This document shows positions 1 to 8,331 of a DNA stretch of 64,000 nt, one piece after another. A program made the translations under genes and the position numbers. Source of the DNA: Stenotrophomonas rhizophila (GTDB taxonomy: Bacteria; Pseudomonadota; Gammaproteobacteria; Xanthomonadales; Xanthomonadaceae); NCBI RefSeq assembly GCF_007667275.1, contig NZ_VDQT01000001.1, positions 62,001 to 126,000 of the forward strand. Reading direction: 5' to 3'. The notes beneath the pieces are model-generated. The model searched no databases. It was not told the DNA's origin and worked only from the letters and a program-made list of their open reading frames with translations. Positions within the stretch are counted from its first letter, which is position 1; each line of letters opens with the position of its first letter.

Positions 1-388
1 GCGGCGGGGGATACGGATGGGGTCCCGGACCGGGACCGGGTCCGGGATGTGGACCGGGGCCGGGGCCAGGGCCAGGATGCGGACCAGGACCAGGACCAGG
101 ACCAGGACCAGGACCAGGACCAGGGCCAGGGCCAGGGCCGGGATGCGGTCCAGGCCCAGGACCCGGATGTGGACCCGGGCCGGGACCAGGACCGGGATGC
201 GGGGTGAAGCCGCCGCCGCCGTGGAAGCCGCCACCGCCACCGAAACCGCCGTGACCGGCAATCGAGGGATGGGCGAAGCCACGCAGGCCGGGCCGGGCCT
301 CGGCAGAGGCCGGCAGCAGCATCGCGGACGTGCCGGCGCACAGCAGGGCGGTCAGCAGCGCGGTGCGCATCGAGCTGGGCAGGGTCAT
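1..388 (-). CDS. Secreted Gly-rich protein with Gly-Pro repeat tail (partial, 3' end outside window)
   Basis: The reading frame starts at the ATG complementary to 386-388, one base after the stop of the upstream DUF2092 gene (TGA-A-ATG), so the two are translationally coupled. The N-terminus is a clear signal peptide (a basic start, a run of Leu and Ala, then an Ala-rich cleavage region ending near ASAEA). It is followed by a Gly/Phe/His-rich stretch (GGFGGGGGFHGGG) and then a long array of Gly-Pro dipeptides broken by His-Pro. No stop occurs before base 1, so the C-terminus is missing. I do not recognise a family. The composition suggests an extended cell-surface or periplasmic low-complexity protein, which is an inference. 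Coupling to a DUF2092 lipid-carrier-like gene hints at a shared envelope role. Confidence 0.7.
   Translation of the reverse strand, partial: MTLPSSMRTALLTALLCAGTSAMLLPASAEARPGLRGFAHPSIAGHGGFGGGGGFHGGGGFTPHPGPGPGPGPHPGPGPGPHPGPGPGPGPGPGPGPGPGPGPHPGPGPGPGPHPGPGPGPGPHPYPPP
20..205. repeat. Hexanucleotide-type tandem repeat encoding (Gly-Pro)n
   Basis: Units of GGACCA, GGGCCA and GGACCG follow each other through this stretch, with a perfect run of about seven GGACCA copies at 81-125. On the minus strand they encode the Gly-Pro array of the partial gene above. The repeat unit is a multiple of three, so copy-number change by slippage would alter protein length without shifting the frame. Confidence 0.75.
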
Positions 389-389
389 T

Positions 390-1190
390 TCAGCGGCCTC
401 CAGTGGCTGTGTCATCGGCGGCCACGGCCACCGGCACGAACACGATGCGGGTGGCGCCGTCGGGGCGGAACACCAGGTCGTTGGCGGCCACCGCGCTGCG
501 TGTGTTCCAGTCCAACGTCGCCAGGTAGCTGGGCAGTGCCGGGTCGGCGTGGCTGGTGATGAGCAGTTGCAGCGGCAGCCGGGTGGTGTCGGAGATCCAC
601 ACCTGCCAGTCCACGCCGGGCTGGCGGAACGCGTAGTGGCGGGTGGGCTGGTTGTCGATGCGGTCGGTGCCGACGAACAGCGCCGAGTCGATGCGCTCGG
701 TCGGGAACCCCGGGGTACCCCACAGGAACAGGTCGGCCAGCGGGAATTCGATGCCCAGCTGGGTCGCCGAATCGTTGAGCAGGGCCTGGATGCTGCGGTC
801 CAGGTTCTCCACCCGCGCGTAGTACTTCTGTTCGGGCGAGGCGATGGTCAGCGTATGCCCGTCATAGAACAGCTGGCGGTGCTGGTGCTCACTGCGGACT
901 TCCACGAAGAAGCGGTCCGGCCCGATCACCTTGTAGTCCACCGTACCGGCCAGGGCCACTTTCTGCCCGTCCTCGAGCACATAGTCGGTGCGGGTATTGG
1001 CCGACAGGGCGAACTGCGGCAGCGCGCGCAGGGCCTTGCCCATGCGCTCGAGCGCGGCGATCGCATCCGGGTCGCGGGTGGCCGCGCCGACGGTGTCGCT
1101 GGCGGTGGGTGGCGCGGCAGTGGCGGTGGACACGACCCAGGGCGGCGCCAGCAACAACGCCAGCAGCAGGCAGGAACGGGAAAGGCGCAT
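390..1190 (-). CDS. DUF2092 family periplasmic protein
   Basis: A 266-residue protein with an N-terminal signal peptide (MRLSRSC, then a Leu/Ala core ending near ATAA). The mature part alternates short beta-strand-like segments, as in the DUF2092 family, whose fold is related to the LolA/LolB lipoprotein-carrier barrel. Recognisable elements are the region around DPDAIAALERMGKALRALP and a C-terminal DLVFRPDGATRIVF. The start was placed at the ATG at 1190 because GGAG precedes it at good spacing and the signal peptide begins there; an upstream in-frame ATG at 1229 would add 13 residues ahead of the signal. The gene is coupled to the downstream Gly-Pro repeat gene. The biochemical function is not established; binding a hydrophobic ligand is an inference from the fold. 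Confidence 0.8.
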   Translation of the reverse strand: MRLSRSCLLLALLLAPPWVVSTATAAPPTASDTVGAATRDPDAIAALERMGKALRALPQFALSANTRTDYVLEDGQKVALAGTVDYKVIGPDRFFVEVRSEHQHRQLFYDGHTLTIASPEQKYYARVENLDRSIQALLNDSATQLGIEFPLADLFLWGTPGFPTERIDSALFVGTDRIDNQPTRHYAFRQPGVDWQVWISDTTRLPLQLLITSHADPALPSYLATLDWNTRSAVAANDLVFRPDGATRIVFVPVAVAADDTATGGR

Positions 1191-1301
1191 GGTGCTCTCC
1201 GGCGGGTGACGGCCTGCGGCGCAGGCCATGCCCCACTGTGCGCACGCGGTTTCGCGCCGACAACCGGAGTTTCACCGAGCCGCCCTAGGTATTTCTACCG
1301 G

Positions 1302-3191
1302 TCAGGGCGCGCGCTGCGGCGGGCTCCCACCCGCGGCGATCCAGGCATCCACCGCCTGCTCGACCACGGTCATCGGCATGGCGCCGTTGCCCAGGATCAG
1401 ATCGTGGAAGGCGCGGATGTCGAAGCGTTCGCCAAGCTGCGTGCGGGCCTTTTCGCGCAGGGCGAGAAGGCGCAGCTGGCCCATCTTGTACGACGACGCC
1501 TGGCCGGGTTGGACCAGGTAGCGGTTGACCTCGATCCGCACGTCCGAAGCCTGCATGCCGGTTTTTTCCTCCATGTAGGCGATGGCCTGTTCCGGCGTCC
1601 AGCGCTTGCGGTGCAGGCCGGTGTCCACCACCAACCGCACCGAGCGGAACATCTCGGCCTGCAGGCGGCCGATGTCGCCGGCCGGATCGTCCTTGTATAT
1701 GCCGGCTTCGGCCATCAGCTGTTCGGCATACAGCGCCCAGCCTTCGGAGAAGGCGCTGGGGTTGAGGCTGCGCCGCAGCAGCGGCAGGTCGGTCAGGGTC
1801 TGCCCGATCGAGATCTGGAAATGGTGGCCGGGCGAGCCCTCGTGGTAGGTGAGGGTGGGAAGGCTCCAGCGGGTGTTGGACGCCATGTCGCCCAGGTTGA
1901 TGTAGAACGTGCCGGGGCGCGATCCGTCCAGCGCCGGCGGATAGTAGTAACCGCCCGGCGAGGTCGCCTGCATGTGCGCCGGCACCGGCTGCACCACCAG
2001 CTTCTGCGGTGGCAGGTGGCCGAAGTACGTCGGCAGCAGCGGGTCGAGAGCGCGCAGGCGCTGCTCGATGTCGCCGATCAGCTGCTGGCGGCCAGCCTCG
2101 CTGTCGGCGTAGCGGTAGCGTGGGTCCTCGCGCAGTGTGCGGATGCGCGCGGCCACCGTGCCCTCGCGCAGGCCCAGCTCACGCAGCCGTGCGTCCATGC
2201 TTTTCTCAAGGCGCGCCACTTCGCCCAGGCCGATCTGGTGGATGGCGTCGGCGCCCAGGTCGGTACTGGTGTACCAGCGCAGCGCGGCATCGTAGTAGGC
2301 ATCGCCGTGCGGCAGCGCCCACATGCCCTTGTTGCCGGGGTGGGTCGCCCGCAGCGCCACTACGCGGTCCAGCAGGCGCTGGTAACCGGGATTGACCGAG
2401 TCGCGTACGGCAGTGGTGGCCTGTTCAACCAGCGCGGTGCGGTCGGTGGCGGGCAGGTCGGACAGTTTGTCGAGCCTGCGCTGCAACGCGGCCACCCACA
2501 GGCTGTCGCCGGGAGCAGGGGCCAACAGGGTCCGGAACTGGGTTTCCGCGCCGGCCAGCGCCACCTCGGGTGGCACCACGCCCTGCGCGGCCTGCATGTC
2601 CAGGTTGGCGCGGACCTGGTCGAGCTTGCCGCCCATGGCCTGCAGGCGCGCGATGTAGCGGCGCGCGCTGGCCACGTCGGTCACCGGCACCTGGTTGTCG
2701 AAGAACTGCGGCAGGTTCACCGGCAGGCTGAACAGCTGGTCCACCGCATAGGTGCTGCCGCCGACCGGCAGCCACGCGGCCGACCACGGCACCGCCATCA
2801 GGTCGATCTGGGCCTGGTAGAACCAGCGCGCCAGCCCATCGCTGAGCTGTTGCTGCGGGTCCAGCGGTGCACCGTTCCAGGCCTTGATCGCGGCCAGGTT
2901 GTCGGCCAGCAGGCGGCGGTTGACCTCGCGCTGGGCCAGCGACACATCGGTGAGGCGGCTGGCGCTTTCTTCGGCACCGGGACCGCCGATCCCGAGCAGG
3001 GTGCGCAGCTCGGGGTCGGCGTTGATCGCGGCCAGGGTCTGCGCGTCGAGCAGGGCGTTGAAGGTCTGCGCCTGCGGCGTGGCGGCGGCGCGCGGCGGTG
3101 CCTGGGCAGCGGCCGGCGCAGGATGCAGCGCGGAGGCGATGGCGAAGCAGAGCAGGGTGGCGACAGCTACGGCGGGCGTGGACGAAGGCAC
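1302..3191 (-). CDS. DUF885 family secreted metallohydrolase-like protein
   Basis: A 629-residue protein with a signal peptide cleaved near PAAAQA and the DUF885 signature HEGSPGHH at about residues 450-457. This is an HExxxH-like metal-binding motif expected to ligate zinc, with downstream glutamates (SEGWALYAEQL) completing the site. DUF885 proteins are M3/M32-like gluzincin-fold enzymes and are usually annotated as probable periplasmic peptidases; substrates are mostly unknown. The start is a GTG at 3191 preceded by GGAG with 8 bases of spacing. The length is normal for the family. The gene stands alone, convergent with nothing and about 50 bases downstream of the methyltransferase gene on the same strand. 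Fold and export are reasonably sure; substrate is unknown. Confidence 0.87.
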   Translation of the reverse strand: MPSSTPAVAVATLLCFAIASALHPAPAAAQAPPRAAATPQAQTFNALLDAQTLAAINADPELRTLLGIGGPGAEESASRLTDVSLAQREVNRRLLADNLAAIKAWNGAPLDPQQQLSDGLARWFYQAQIDLMAVPWSAAWLPVGGSTYAVDQLFSLPVNLPQFFDNQVPVTDVASARRYIARLQAMGGKLDQVRANLDMQAAQGVVPPEVALAGAETQFRTLLAPAPGDSLWVAALQRRLDKLSDLPATDRTALVEQATTAVRDSVNPGYQRLLDRVVALRATHPGNKGMWALPHGDAYYDAALRWYTSTDLGADAIHQIGLGEVARLEKSMDARLRELGLREGTVAARIRTLREDPRYRYADSEAGRQQLIGDIEQRLRALDPLLPTYFGHLPPQKLVVQPVPAHMQATSPGGYYYPPALDGSRPGTFYINLGDMASNTRWSLPTLTYHEGSPGHHFQISIGQTLTDLPLLRRSLNPSAFSEGWALYAEQLMAEAGIYKDDPAGDIGRLQAEMFRSVRLVVDTGLHRKRWTPEQAIAYMEEKTGMQASDVRIEVNRYLVQPGQASSYKMGQLRLLALREKARTQLGERFDIRAFHDLILGNGAMPMTVVEQAVDAWIAAGGSPPQRAP

Positions 3192-3240
3192 GGGACGGAC
3201 TCCGATGGCGGGCAGCTGGAACGGAGGCTACAGGATTCGT

Positions 3241-4080
3241 TTACCCGGCGCGTATCGACCAGCAGGCGGCATTGAAGACAACCTCGCTGCCGTGCACGAA
3301 CGGTGCGAACGCGTCCACGACCGCGTGCAGGATGCGCGTGCGCGCCGCAGGCTCCAGGTCGTTGGCACGCAGCGCCTGGCCGACCGGGCCGAGCAGCGAA
3401 ACGTAGGTCGGCAGCTCGTCCGCCGCCATGCGGCATTCCATGTCCAGCGCGGTGATCTCGATGCCGTTCCAGCCGCTGCCTTCGAGGATGCTCCGCACCT
3501 TTTCCGGATCGGCGAATGCGAACTGCCCGGGACCTCCTTCGGCACGCGCCGGCAGCCGCAGCAGGGGCGCGGCGGCACGCTCGGCGGTGGTCATGAACGG
3601 ATTGTCGCCCGGGTCGCGCCATGCGATTGCGTGCAGGCTGCCACCGCTGCGCAGCGCGCCGCGCAGCTGGGCGAACGCCTGCACCGGGTCGTCGAAGAAC
3701 ATCACCCCGAAGCGCGACACGATGCGGTCCAGGCTGGCCGGGGCGAAGACCTGCTGCGCGGCATCGGCCACGGTGAAGTCGATGGCCTTCCCGGCGCCGC
3801 GGGCGCGCTCGCGGGCCACGGCAATCATCGGTGCGGAGATATCCACGCCGCTGCAGCGCCCGGCAGGACCGAGCCGCTCGGCGATGGCCAGGCACAGTGC
3901 GCCGGTGCCGCAGCCCACGTCCAGGACATGTGCATCGGGGCTGGCTGCGATGGGGTCGGCCAGGACAGGAACGAAGCCGGCGAACAGACCGTCCAGCAGC
4001 GCTTGCGCCTGCACCCAGGCATCGCCTGCCGGACCGTTCCACAGCGCGCGCTGGGTGGGGGGAGCAGCGGTATCGGTCAT
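3241..4080 (-). CDS. Class I SAM-dependent methyltransferase
   Basis: A 279-residue cytoplasmic protein with the Rossmann methyltransferase motif I VLDVGCGTGAL near residue 53, an acidic end of strand 2 (SGVDIS) and motif II/III region DRIVSRFGVMFF. The first 40 residues (WNGPAGDAWVQAQ) match the small-molecule methyltransferases of the UbiE/BioC-like group that start with a Trp-rich cap. The substrate cannot be told from sequence. It lies between the DUF885 gene and a LysR gene on the same strand, with 81 bases separating it from the LysR stop. No operon partner fixes its role. Confidence 0.85.
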   Translation of the reverse strand: MTDTAAPPTQRALWNGPAGDAWVQAQALLDGLFAGFVPVLADPIAASPDAHVLDVGCGTGALCLAIAERLGPAGRCSGVDISAPMIAVARERARGAGKAIDFTVADAAQQVFAPASLDRIVSRFGVMFFDDPVQAFAQLRGALRSGGSLHAIAWRDPGDNPFMTTAERAAAPLLRLPARAEGGPGQFAFADPEKVRSILEGSGWNGIEITALDMECRMAADELPTYVSLLGPVGQALRANDLEPAARTRILHAVVDAFAPFVHGSEVVFNAACWSIRAG

Positions 4081-4161
4081 CGGGTGCGGTCCATGTTTCG
4101 AAGATGGCGATACTGTGCCACCTCAACCGCGATTGAGGTCAAGCCGCTCCGATGCGCCCGG

Positions 4162-5097
4162 TCAGCCCAGCGATCGCATGCCATGCGTGTGCGGCAGGCT
4201 GGCCTTCATCGTGTCGATGAAGGCGCGCAGCCGCGACGGGATCTGGCGTGCGGACGGGAACACCAGGTGCACCGGCAGCGGTGGCGCTTCCCAGCCGGGC
4301 ACCAGCTGCAGCAGGCGTCCCTCGCGCAGGTCATCGGTCACCAGCCATGACGACACCACCGCGGCGCCGAGGCCGGAGAGCGCGGCACGCCGCACCACGA
4401 ACAGGTTGTCGGTGAGCAGGCGCGGCTGGATGTCCACCCGCAGTGCCGGACCGCCGGTGGCCGGCAACAGGCTGAAACGTTCGCGGTAGAACGTGGTCAG
4501 CGCGATCCACGGCAGCCGTGGCAGCAGCGCGGCGTCGTGCGGATCCGCCGCGCCCACCAGCGCGGGGGCGGCGATGACGATGCGCGGCACCTCCGCCAGT
4601 GGCACCGCCACCAGCTGTGGCTGGTCCACGCCGCCAACCCGGATCGCGCAGTCGACGCCATCGGCGATGAAATCCACCGGGCTGTCCTCCAGCATCCATT
4701 CCAGCGTCACCTGCGGGTAGCGCGCAAGGAACTGCAGCATCGGTTCCAGCAGCTGGGCCTGGCCGAACGCATGCGGCACCACCACGCGCAGTCGGCCACG
4801 CGGCACTTCGCGTTCACCGCGCAGGTCGGCCTGGATCGCATCCCACTCGTCGACCAGCGCCCGCGCGTGCGCGTAGCAGCGCTCGCCGTCCGCGGTGAGG
4901 GTCATGCGGTGGGTGGAGCGCTGGATCAGGTGCAGGCCGAACAACCGTTCCAGCGCCTGCAGGCGGCGGCTGACCGTGGGCTGGGTGGTGCCCAGCTGCG
5001 CGGCCGCGGCCGACAGGCTGCCGCTTTCCACGATGCGGACGAAGGTATGCAGCAGGTCGATCCGGTCCGCGCCGACGACCGGGGAGGCGATGGCCAT
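4162..5097 (-). CDS. LysR family transcriptional regulator
   Basis: A 311-residue LysR regulator: an N-terminal winged helix-turn-helix (residues about 18-77; SLSAAAAQLGTTQPTVSRRLQALE) followed by a periplasmic-binding-like co-inducer domain. The ATG at 5097 was preferred over one ten codons upstream because the usual LysR spacing from start to helix-turn-helix is short. It is divergent from an MFS exporter gene starting at 5193, with 95 bases between, the standard arrangement for a LysR protein that controls its neighbour. No ligand is predictable. Confidence 0.9.
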   Translation of the reverse strand: MAIASPVVGADRIDLLHTFVRIVESGSLSAAAAQLGTTQPTVSRRLQALERLFGLHLIQRSTHRMTLTADGERCYAHARALVDEWDAIQADLRGEREVPRGRLRVVVPHAFGQAQLLEPMLQFLARYPQVTLEWMLEDSPVDFIADGVDCAIRVGGVDQPQLVAVPLAEVPRIVIAAPALVGAADPHDAALLPRLPWIALTTFYRERFSLLPATGGPALRVDIQPRLLTDNLFVVRRAALSGLGAAVVSSWLVTDDLREGRLLQLVPGWEAPPLPVHLVFPSARQIPSRLRAFIDTMKASLPHTHGMRSLG

Positions 5098-5192
5098 GCA
5101 ACCTTCGTATGATGGATATGTACTCAAGCCTACTACACGCCTGCTGTTCCAAGCACGATCCTTGCACCACTTACTGTTTCATGGAGTGGATC

Positions 5193-6386
5193 ATGTCCAG
5201 CGTGCATATAGGGGCCCTGGTGCCCGAACGAACCGGCGTCCCGTCGCGGTTGATCGTGGCGCTGGCGGCTGGCGCCGGCTTTTCGGTCGCGTCGATCTAT
5301 TACAGCCAGCCGATGCTGGGGGTGATCGCCGCTGGCCTGGGCAGCGATGCGCAGGCCACCGGCATGGTGCCGACCTTGACCCAGCTGGGCTACGCGCTGG
5401 GCATCCTGCTGCTGGCGCCGCTGGGCGACCGGGTCGACCGGCGGCGGCTGATCCTGTTCAAGTCCCTGCTGCTGGCCGCGGCGCTGGTGGGCGCGGCCGT
5501 GTCCGGCGGCCTGCCGTCGCTGCTGCTGGCCAGCCTGCTGGTCGGGTTGATGGCCACGGTCGCGCAGGACGTGGTGCCGACCGCGGCGATGCTCGCCCCC
5601 GAACACCAGCGTGGCGCGGTAGTCGGCAAGGTCATGACCGGCCTGCTGCTGGGCATCCTGCTCTCGCGGGTGGCCAGTGGGCTGGTGGCGCAGGCGCTGG
5701 GCTGGCGGGCGATGTTCGGGTTCGCGGCGGCATCGGTGGTGGTGATGGCGCTGGCCTTGGCGCGCGAACTGCCGCACCTGGCCCCGACCACCTCGCTGGG
5801 GTACCCGGCGCTGCTGCGTTCACTGGGGCACCTGTGGCGCGGGCAACCGCAGCTGCGCCGCGCGATGCTCGCGCAGGGACTGCTGGCGGTGGGCTTCAGT
5901 GCGTTCTGGTCGACCCTGGCGGTGATGCTGCACAGCCGCTACCAGCTGGGCAGTGCGGTGGCCGGTGCGTTCGGCATCGCCGGCGCGGCCGGTGCGCTGG
6001 CCGCGCCGCTGGCCGGGCGCTGGGCCGACCGGCTGGGCAGCCATGCGGTGGCGCGCATCGCCATCCTGATCGCACTGGCCGGCTTCGCGCTGCTGCTGCT
6101 GGACCGCTGGCTGCCGCGCGCGGCCGTGCTGCCGCTGCTGGCGATCAGCGCGGTGGTGTTCGATTTCGGTTTCCAGGCCGCGCTGGTCTCGCACCAGACC
6201 CTGGTCTACGGCCTGGCGCCGGAAGCGCGCAGCCGGCTCAACGCGCTGCTGTTCACCGGGGTGTTCCTGGGCATGTCCGCCGGGGGCGCCCTCGGCGCGG
6301 TGGCGCTGGCGCACTTCGGCTGGAGCGGCGTTGCCGGCCTGGCGGTGGCCACTGCGGCAATGAGCCTGGTGGTACGGCGTCGCTGA
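5193..6386 (+). CDS. MFS transporter (drug/metabolite exporter type)
   Basis: A 397-residue, 12-helix major facilitator. Typical features are the first helix reading AGAGFSVASIYYSQPML, the loop 2-3 motif LGDRVDRRRL, and the internal repeat WADRLGSHAV. The opening is characteristic of the YNFM/YtbD-like H+ antiporter group, which exports small molecules. The start at 5193 is chosen because GGAG at 5183-5186 sits at correct spacing; two upstream in-frame ATGs have no ribosome site. It is divergent from the LysR gene, which probably regulates it. The stop is only two bases from the stop of the convergent response-regulator gene. Substrate is unknown. Confidence 0.88.
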   Translation: MSSVHIGALVPERTGVPSRLIVALAAGAGFSVASIYYSQPMLGVIAAGLGSDAQATGMVPTLTQLGYALGILLLAPLGDRVDRRRLILFKSLLLAAALVGAAVSGGLPSLLLASLLVGLMATVAQDVVPTAAMLAPEHQRGAVVGKVMTGLLLGILLSRVASGLVAQALGWRAMFGFAAASVVVMALALARELPHLAPTTSLGYPALLRSLGHLWRGQPQLRRAMLAQGLLAVGFSAFWSTLAVMLHSRYQLGSAVAGAFGIAGAAGALAAPLAGRWADRLGSHAVARIAILIALAGFALLLLDRWLPRAAVLPLLAISAVVFDFGFQAALVSHQTLVYGLAPEARSRLNALLFTGVFLGMSAGGALGAVALAHFGWSGVAGLAVATAAMSLVVRRR

Positions 6387-6388
6387 GT

Positions 6389-7048
6389 TCAGCCGGCGGC
6401 GTCGGCGGCATCGTCGAGGCTGATGATGCCGCGCTTGAGCGCCAGGGTCACCGCGTGGGTACGGTCTCGGGCGCCCAGCTTTTCCATGATGTTCTTCATG
6501 TGCGCTTTGACCGTCTGTTCGGAGATCTGCATGCGCTCGCCGATGCCCTTGTTGGAGCGGCCGCAGGCGACGTGCCCGAGTACCTCGGTTTCGCGCGGCG
6601 ACAGGCTGTCTTCGACCACGTGCGCGGCGATGCTGGCCGCCAGCGGCGCGGGAATGCCGGCGCGCCTGCCGCTGTGCACGGTGCGGATGGTGTCGACCAG
6701 TTCATGCCGCAGCATGTCCTTGAGCAGGTAGCCGCTGGCGCCGGCCTGCAACGCACGCACCGCGCGGACGTCGCCGCGGTAGGTGGTCAGGACGATGATC
6801 CGCGCGCGGGGATCGTGCTGGCGGATCCGGGTGATGGCTTCCACCCCGTCCACGCCGGGCAGCTGCAGGTCCATCAGCACCACGTCCGGCTGCAGCGCCA
6901 GGTACTGGACCACCGCCGCCTCGCCGTCGGCGGCCTCGCCCAGCAGGCGCATGTCCGGCTGCAGGCCAAGCAGCGCGGCCAGGCCGTCGCGCAGCAGGGG
7001 ATGGTCGTCTACCACCAGGATGCCGATCGGTGGGGGTGCAGCGGTCAT
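6389..7048 (-). CDS. NarL/FixJ-type response regulator (orphan)
   Basis: A 219-residue response regulator with a receiver domain (acid pocket in VVDDHPLLRDGL, phospho-acceptor Asp in DVVLMDLQLPGVDG, Thr in VLTTY, Lys in YLLKD) and a C-terminal LuxR-type helix-turn-helix (SPRETEVLGHVACGRSNKGI, then SEQTVKAHM). It is therefore expected to be phosphorylated by a histidine kinase and to bind paired heptamer-like DNA sites. No kinase gene lies nearby. The frame stays open about 250 codons upstream, but the receiver domain starts immediately after the ATG at 7048, so that is the start. It is divergent from the hydrolase-DoxX-amidohydrolase operon, whose upstream region contains repeated TACCCC motifs that could be its targets. 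Confidence 0.9.
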   Translation of the reverse strand: MTAAPPPIGILVVDDHPLLRDGLAALLGLQPDMRLLGEAADGEAAVVQYLALQPDVVLMDLQLPGVDGVEAITRIRQHDPRARIIVLTTYRGDVRAVRALQAGASGYLLKDMLRHELVDTIRTVHSGRRAGIPAPLAASIAAHVVEDSLSPRETEVLGHVACGRSNKGIGERMQISEQTVKAHMKNIMEKLGARDRTHAVTLALKRGIISLDDAADAAG

Positions 7049-7134
7049 GCAGTTTCTCCGGTAACGCCGGGGATTGTCGCAGGCCGGGAGCGGTCGACGA
7101 CTCCCCATTCGGGGCAGGCGCGGGGGGCGGGCCT

Positions 7135-7234
7135 GGGGTAGCGTCGGGTCCGCATCCCCCAAAAGAGGTGTCGTGCCCACCATCCATGGGGGGTAGGGCA
7201 TTGGCGCTGGTGCGCTCACTATCTGCCTACCCCT
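7135..7234. promoter_or_regulatory. Three TACCCC-type motifs between a NarL-family regulator and its divergent operon
   Basis: GGGGTA occurs at 7135-7140 and 7190-7195, and the complementary TACCCC at 7228-7233. The last reads TACCCCT, which fits the NarL heptamer pattern TACYYMT. The latter two lie in an 8-base perfect inverted repeat, GGGGTAGG (7190-7197) and CCTACCCC (7226-7233), immediately upstream of the hydrolase start at 7251. Binding by the adjacent NarL-type regulator is an inference from position and motif. Confidence 0.4.
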
Positions 7235-7250
7235 CCTGCAAGGATTCCCG

Positions 7251-7907
7251 ATGACCACCGCCACCGCCGTTCCCGGCCGCTCGCTGCTGTCGCCTGCCGA
7301 CCACGCGCTCGTGCTGATCGACTTCCAGTCGCAGATGGCGTTCGCCACCCGCACCATCGATATCGCCGCGCTGCGCAACAACGTGGCACTGGTGGCCAAG
7401 GGTGCGGCCGGCTTCAAGGTGCCGGTGGTGCTTACCACCGTGGCTGAAAAGTCGTTCTCCGGCCCGCTGTTCCCCGAGTTGCCGGCGATCTTCCCGGGCC
7501 AGAAGGTGCTCGACCGCACCACCATGAACAGCTGGGAAGACCAGCCGGTGATCGATGAGATCAACCGCATCGGCAGGCAGCGCGTGGTGCTCGCCGGCCT
7601 GTGGACCAGCGTGTGCATCGTCGGCCCGGCGCTGTCGGCCATCGAGCAGGGCTTCGAGGTGTACGTGATCACCGATGCCTGCGGCGACGTCAGCGACGAA
7701 GCGCACGAACGCGCGGTCACCCGCATGGTCCAGGCCGGCGCGGTGCCGATCACCTCGGTGCAGTACCTGCTGGAACTGCAGCGCGACTGGGGCCGCTCGG
7801 CCACCTACGACCTGACCACCGGCATCGCCCGCGAACATGCCGGCGGCTACGGCTTGGGCATCCAGTACGCCAAGGCGATGTTCGGCGCGCAGGAAGGCGG
7901 CCACTGA
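7251..7907 (+). CDS. Isochorismatase-like cysteine hydrolase (YcaC type)
   Basis: A 218-residue protein of the isochorismatase-like hydrolase superfamily. The catalytic triad can be seen as Asp in VLIDFQSQM (residue 25), Lys in the VAEKSFSG region and Cys in LWTSVCIVGPAL (about residue 122). The presence of the Cys nucleophile and the overall pattern match YcaC-type and nicotinamidase-like hydrolases, which cleave amides or related bonds, rather than the true isochorismatase found at 22904. AAGGA precedes the ATG at good spacing. It is the first gene of a five-gene operon with DoxX, amidohydrolase, outer-membrane channel and MFS exporter genes. Substrate is unknown. Confidence 0.87.
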   Translation: MTTATAVPGRSLLSPADHALVLIDFQSQMAFATRTIDIAALRNNVALVAKGAAGFKVPVVLTTVAEKSFSGPLFPELPAIFPGQKVLDRTTMNSWEDQPVIDEINRIGRQRVVLAGLWTSVCIVGPALSAIEQGFEVYVITDACGDVSDEAHERAVTRMVQAGAVPITSVQYLLELQRDWGRSATYDLTTGIAREHAGGYGLGIQYAKAMFGAQEGGH

Positions 7908-7909
7908 GC

Positions 7910-8317
7910 ATGGCCGCCAGCACCACCGGCCTGGATTTGGGGCTGCTGGTGCTGCGGCTGGGCGCCGGAGGCTTCCTGCTGCCGCACGCGCTGGGCAAGC
8001 TGTTCGGCTGGTTCAACGGCCCCGGCCTGTCCGGGTTCGCCGACGAGCTGCGCGGGTTCGGCCTGCCTGCACCGGCACCTGCACCGCTGCTGCTGGCGGT
8101 GCTGCAGGTGCTGTGCGGGGTGGCGGTGCTGCTGGGTTGGCAGACCCGCATGGCGGCCTCGGTCGCGGCGCTGTTCCTGGCCACCACCGCCGTGCTGGCC
8201 CTGCCCAAGGGCTGGTTCTGGATGCGCGGCGGCGTTGAATACCCGGTGTTCTGGACGCTGGCGCTGTGCGCCGTCGCCCTGGCCGGGCCCGGCGCCCTGG
8301 CGCTGCAGTCCCTGTGA
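7910..8317 (+). CDS. DoxX family membrane protein
   Basis: A 135-residue four-helix membrane protein with the DoxX pattern: a first helix LGLLVLRLGAGGFLLPHALGKL, a loop with Phe/Gly residues, and helices around LLLAVLQVLCGVAVLLGW and FWTLALCAVALAGPGAL. DoxX proteins are small inner-membrane proteins linked in various species to quinone or thiol redox chemistry, with no uniform function. It starts two bases after the hydrolase stop (TGAGCATGG), so both are probably translated together. The amidohydrolase gene follows after 14 bases. Confidence 0.85.
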   Translation: MAASTTGLDLGLLVLRLGAGGFLLPHALGKLFGWFNGPGLSGFADELRGFGLPAPAPAPLLLAVLQVLCGVAVLLGWQTRMAASVAALFLATTAVLALPKGWFWMRGGVEYPVFWTLALCAVALAGPGALALQSL

Positions 8318-8331
8318 GCGGAGCGCCGCCC

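Noticed and set aside
20..205. Possible CRISPR array
   Set aside because: The repeat is a 6-base unit without unique spacers and encodes Gly-Pro in a reading frame with a signal peptide.
330..3275. Plus-strand open frame of 981 codons
   Set aside because: It is antisense to the DUF2092 and DUF885 genes, has no family resemblance and has the Arg/Gly/His composition typical of reverse frames in GC-rich DNA.
7049..7804. N-terminal extension of the response regulator (frame open to 7804)
   Set aside because: The receiver domain starts right after the ATG at 7048, and the extension is antisense to the hydrolase gene.
7251..7907. Second isochorismatase for the siderophore pathway
   Set aside because: It has the catalytic Cys and pattern of YcaC-type hydrolases, is 12 kb away and sits in another operon.
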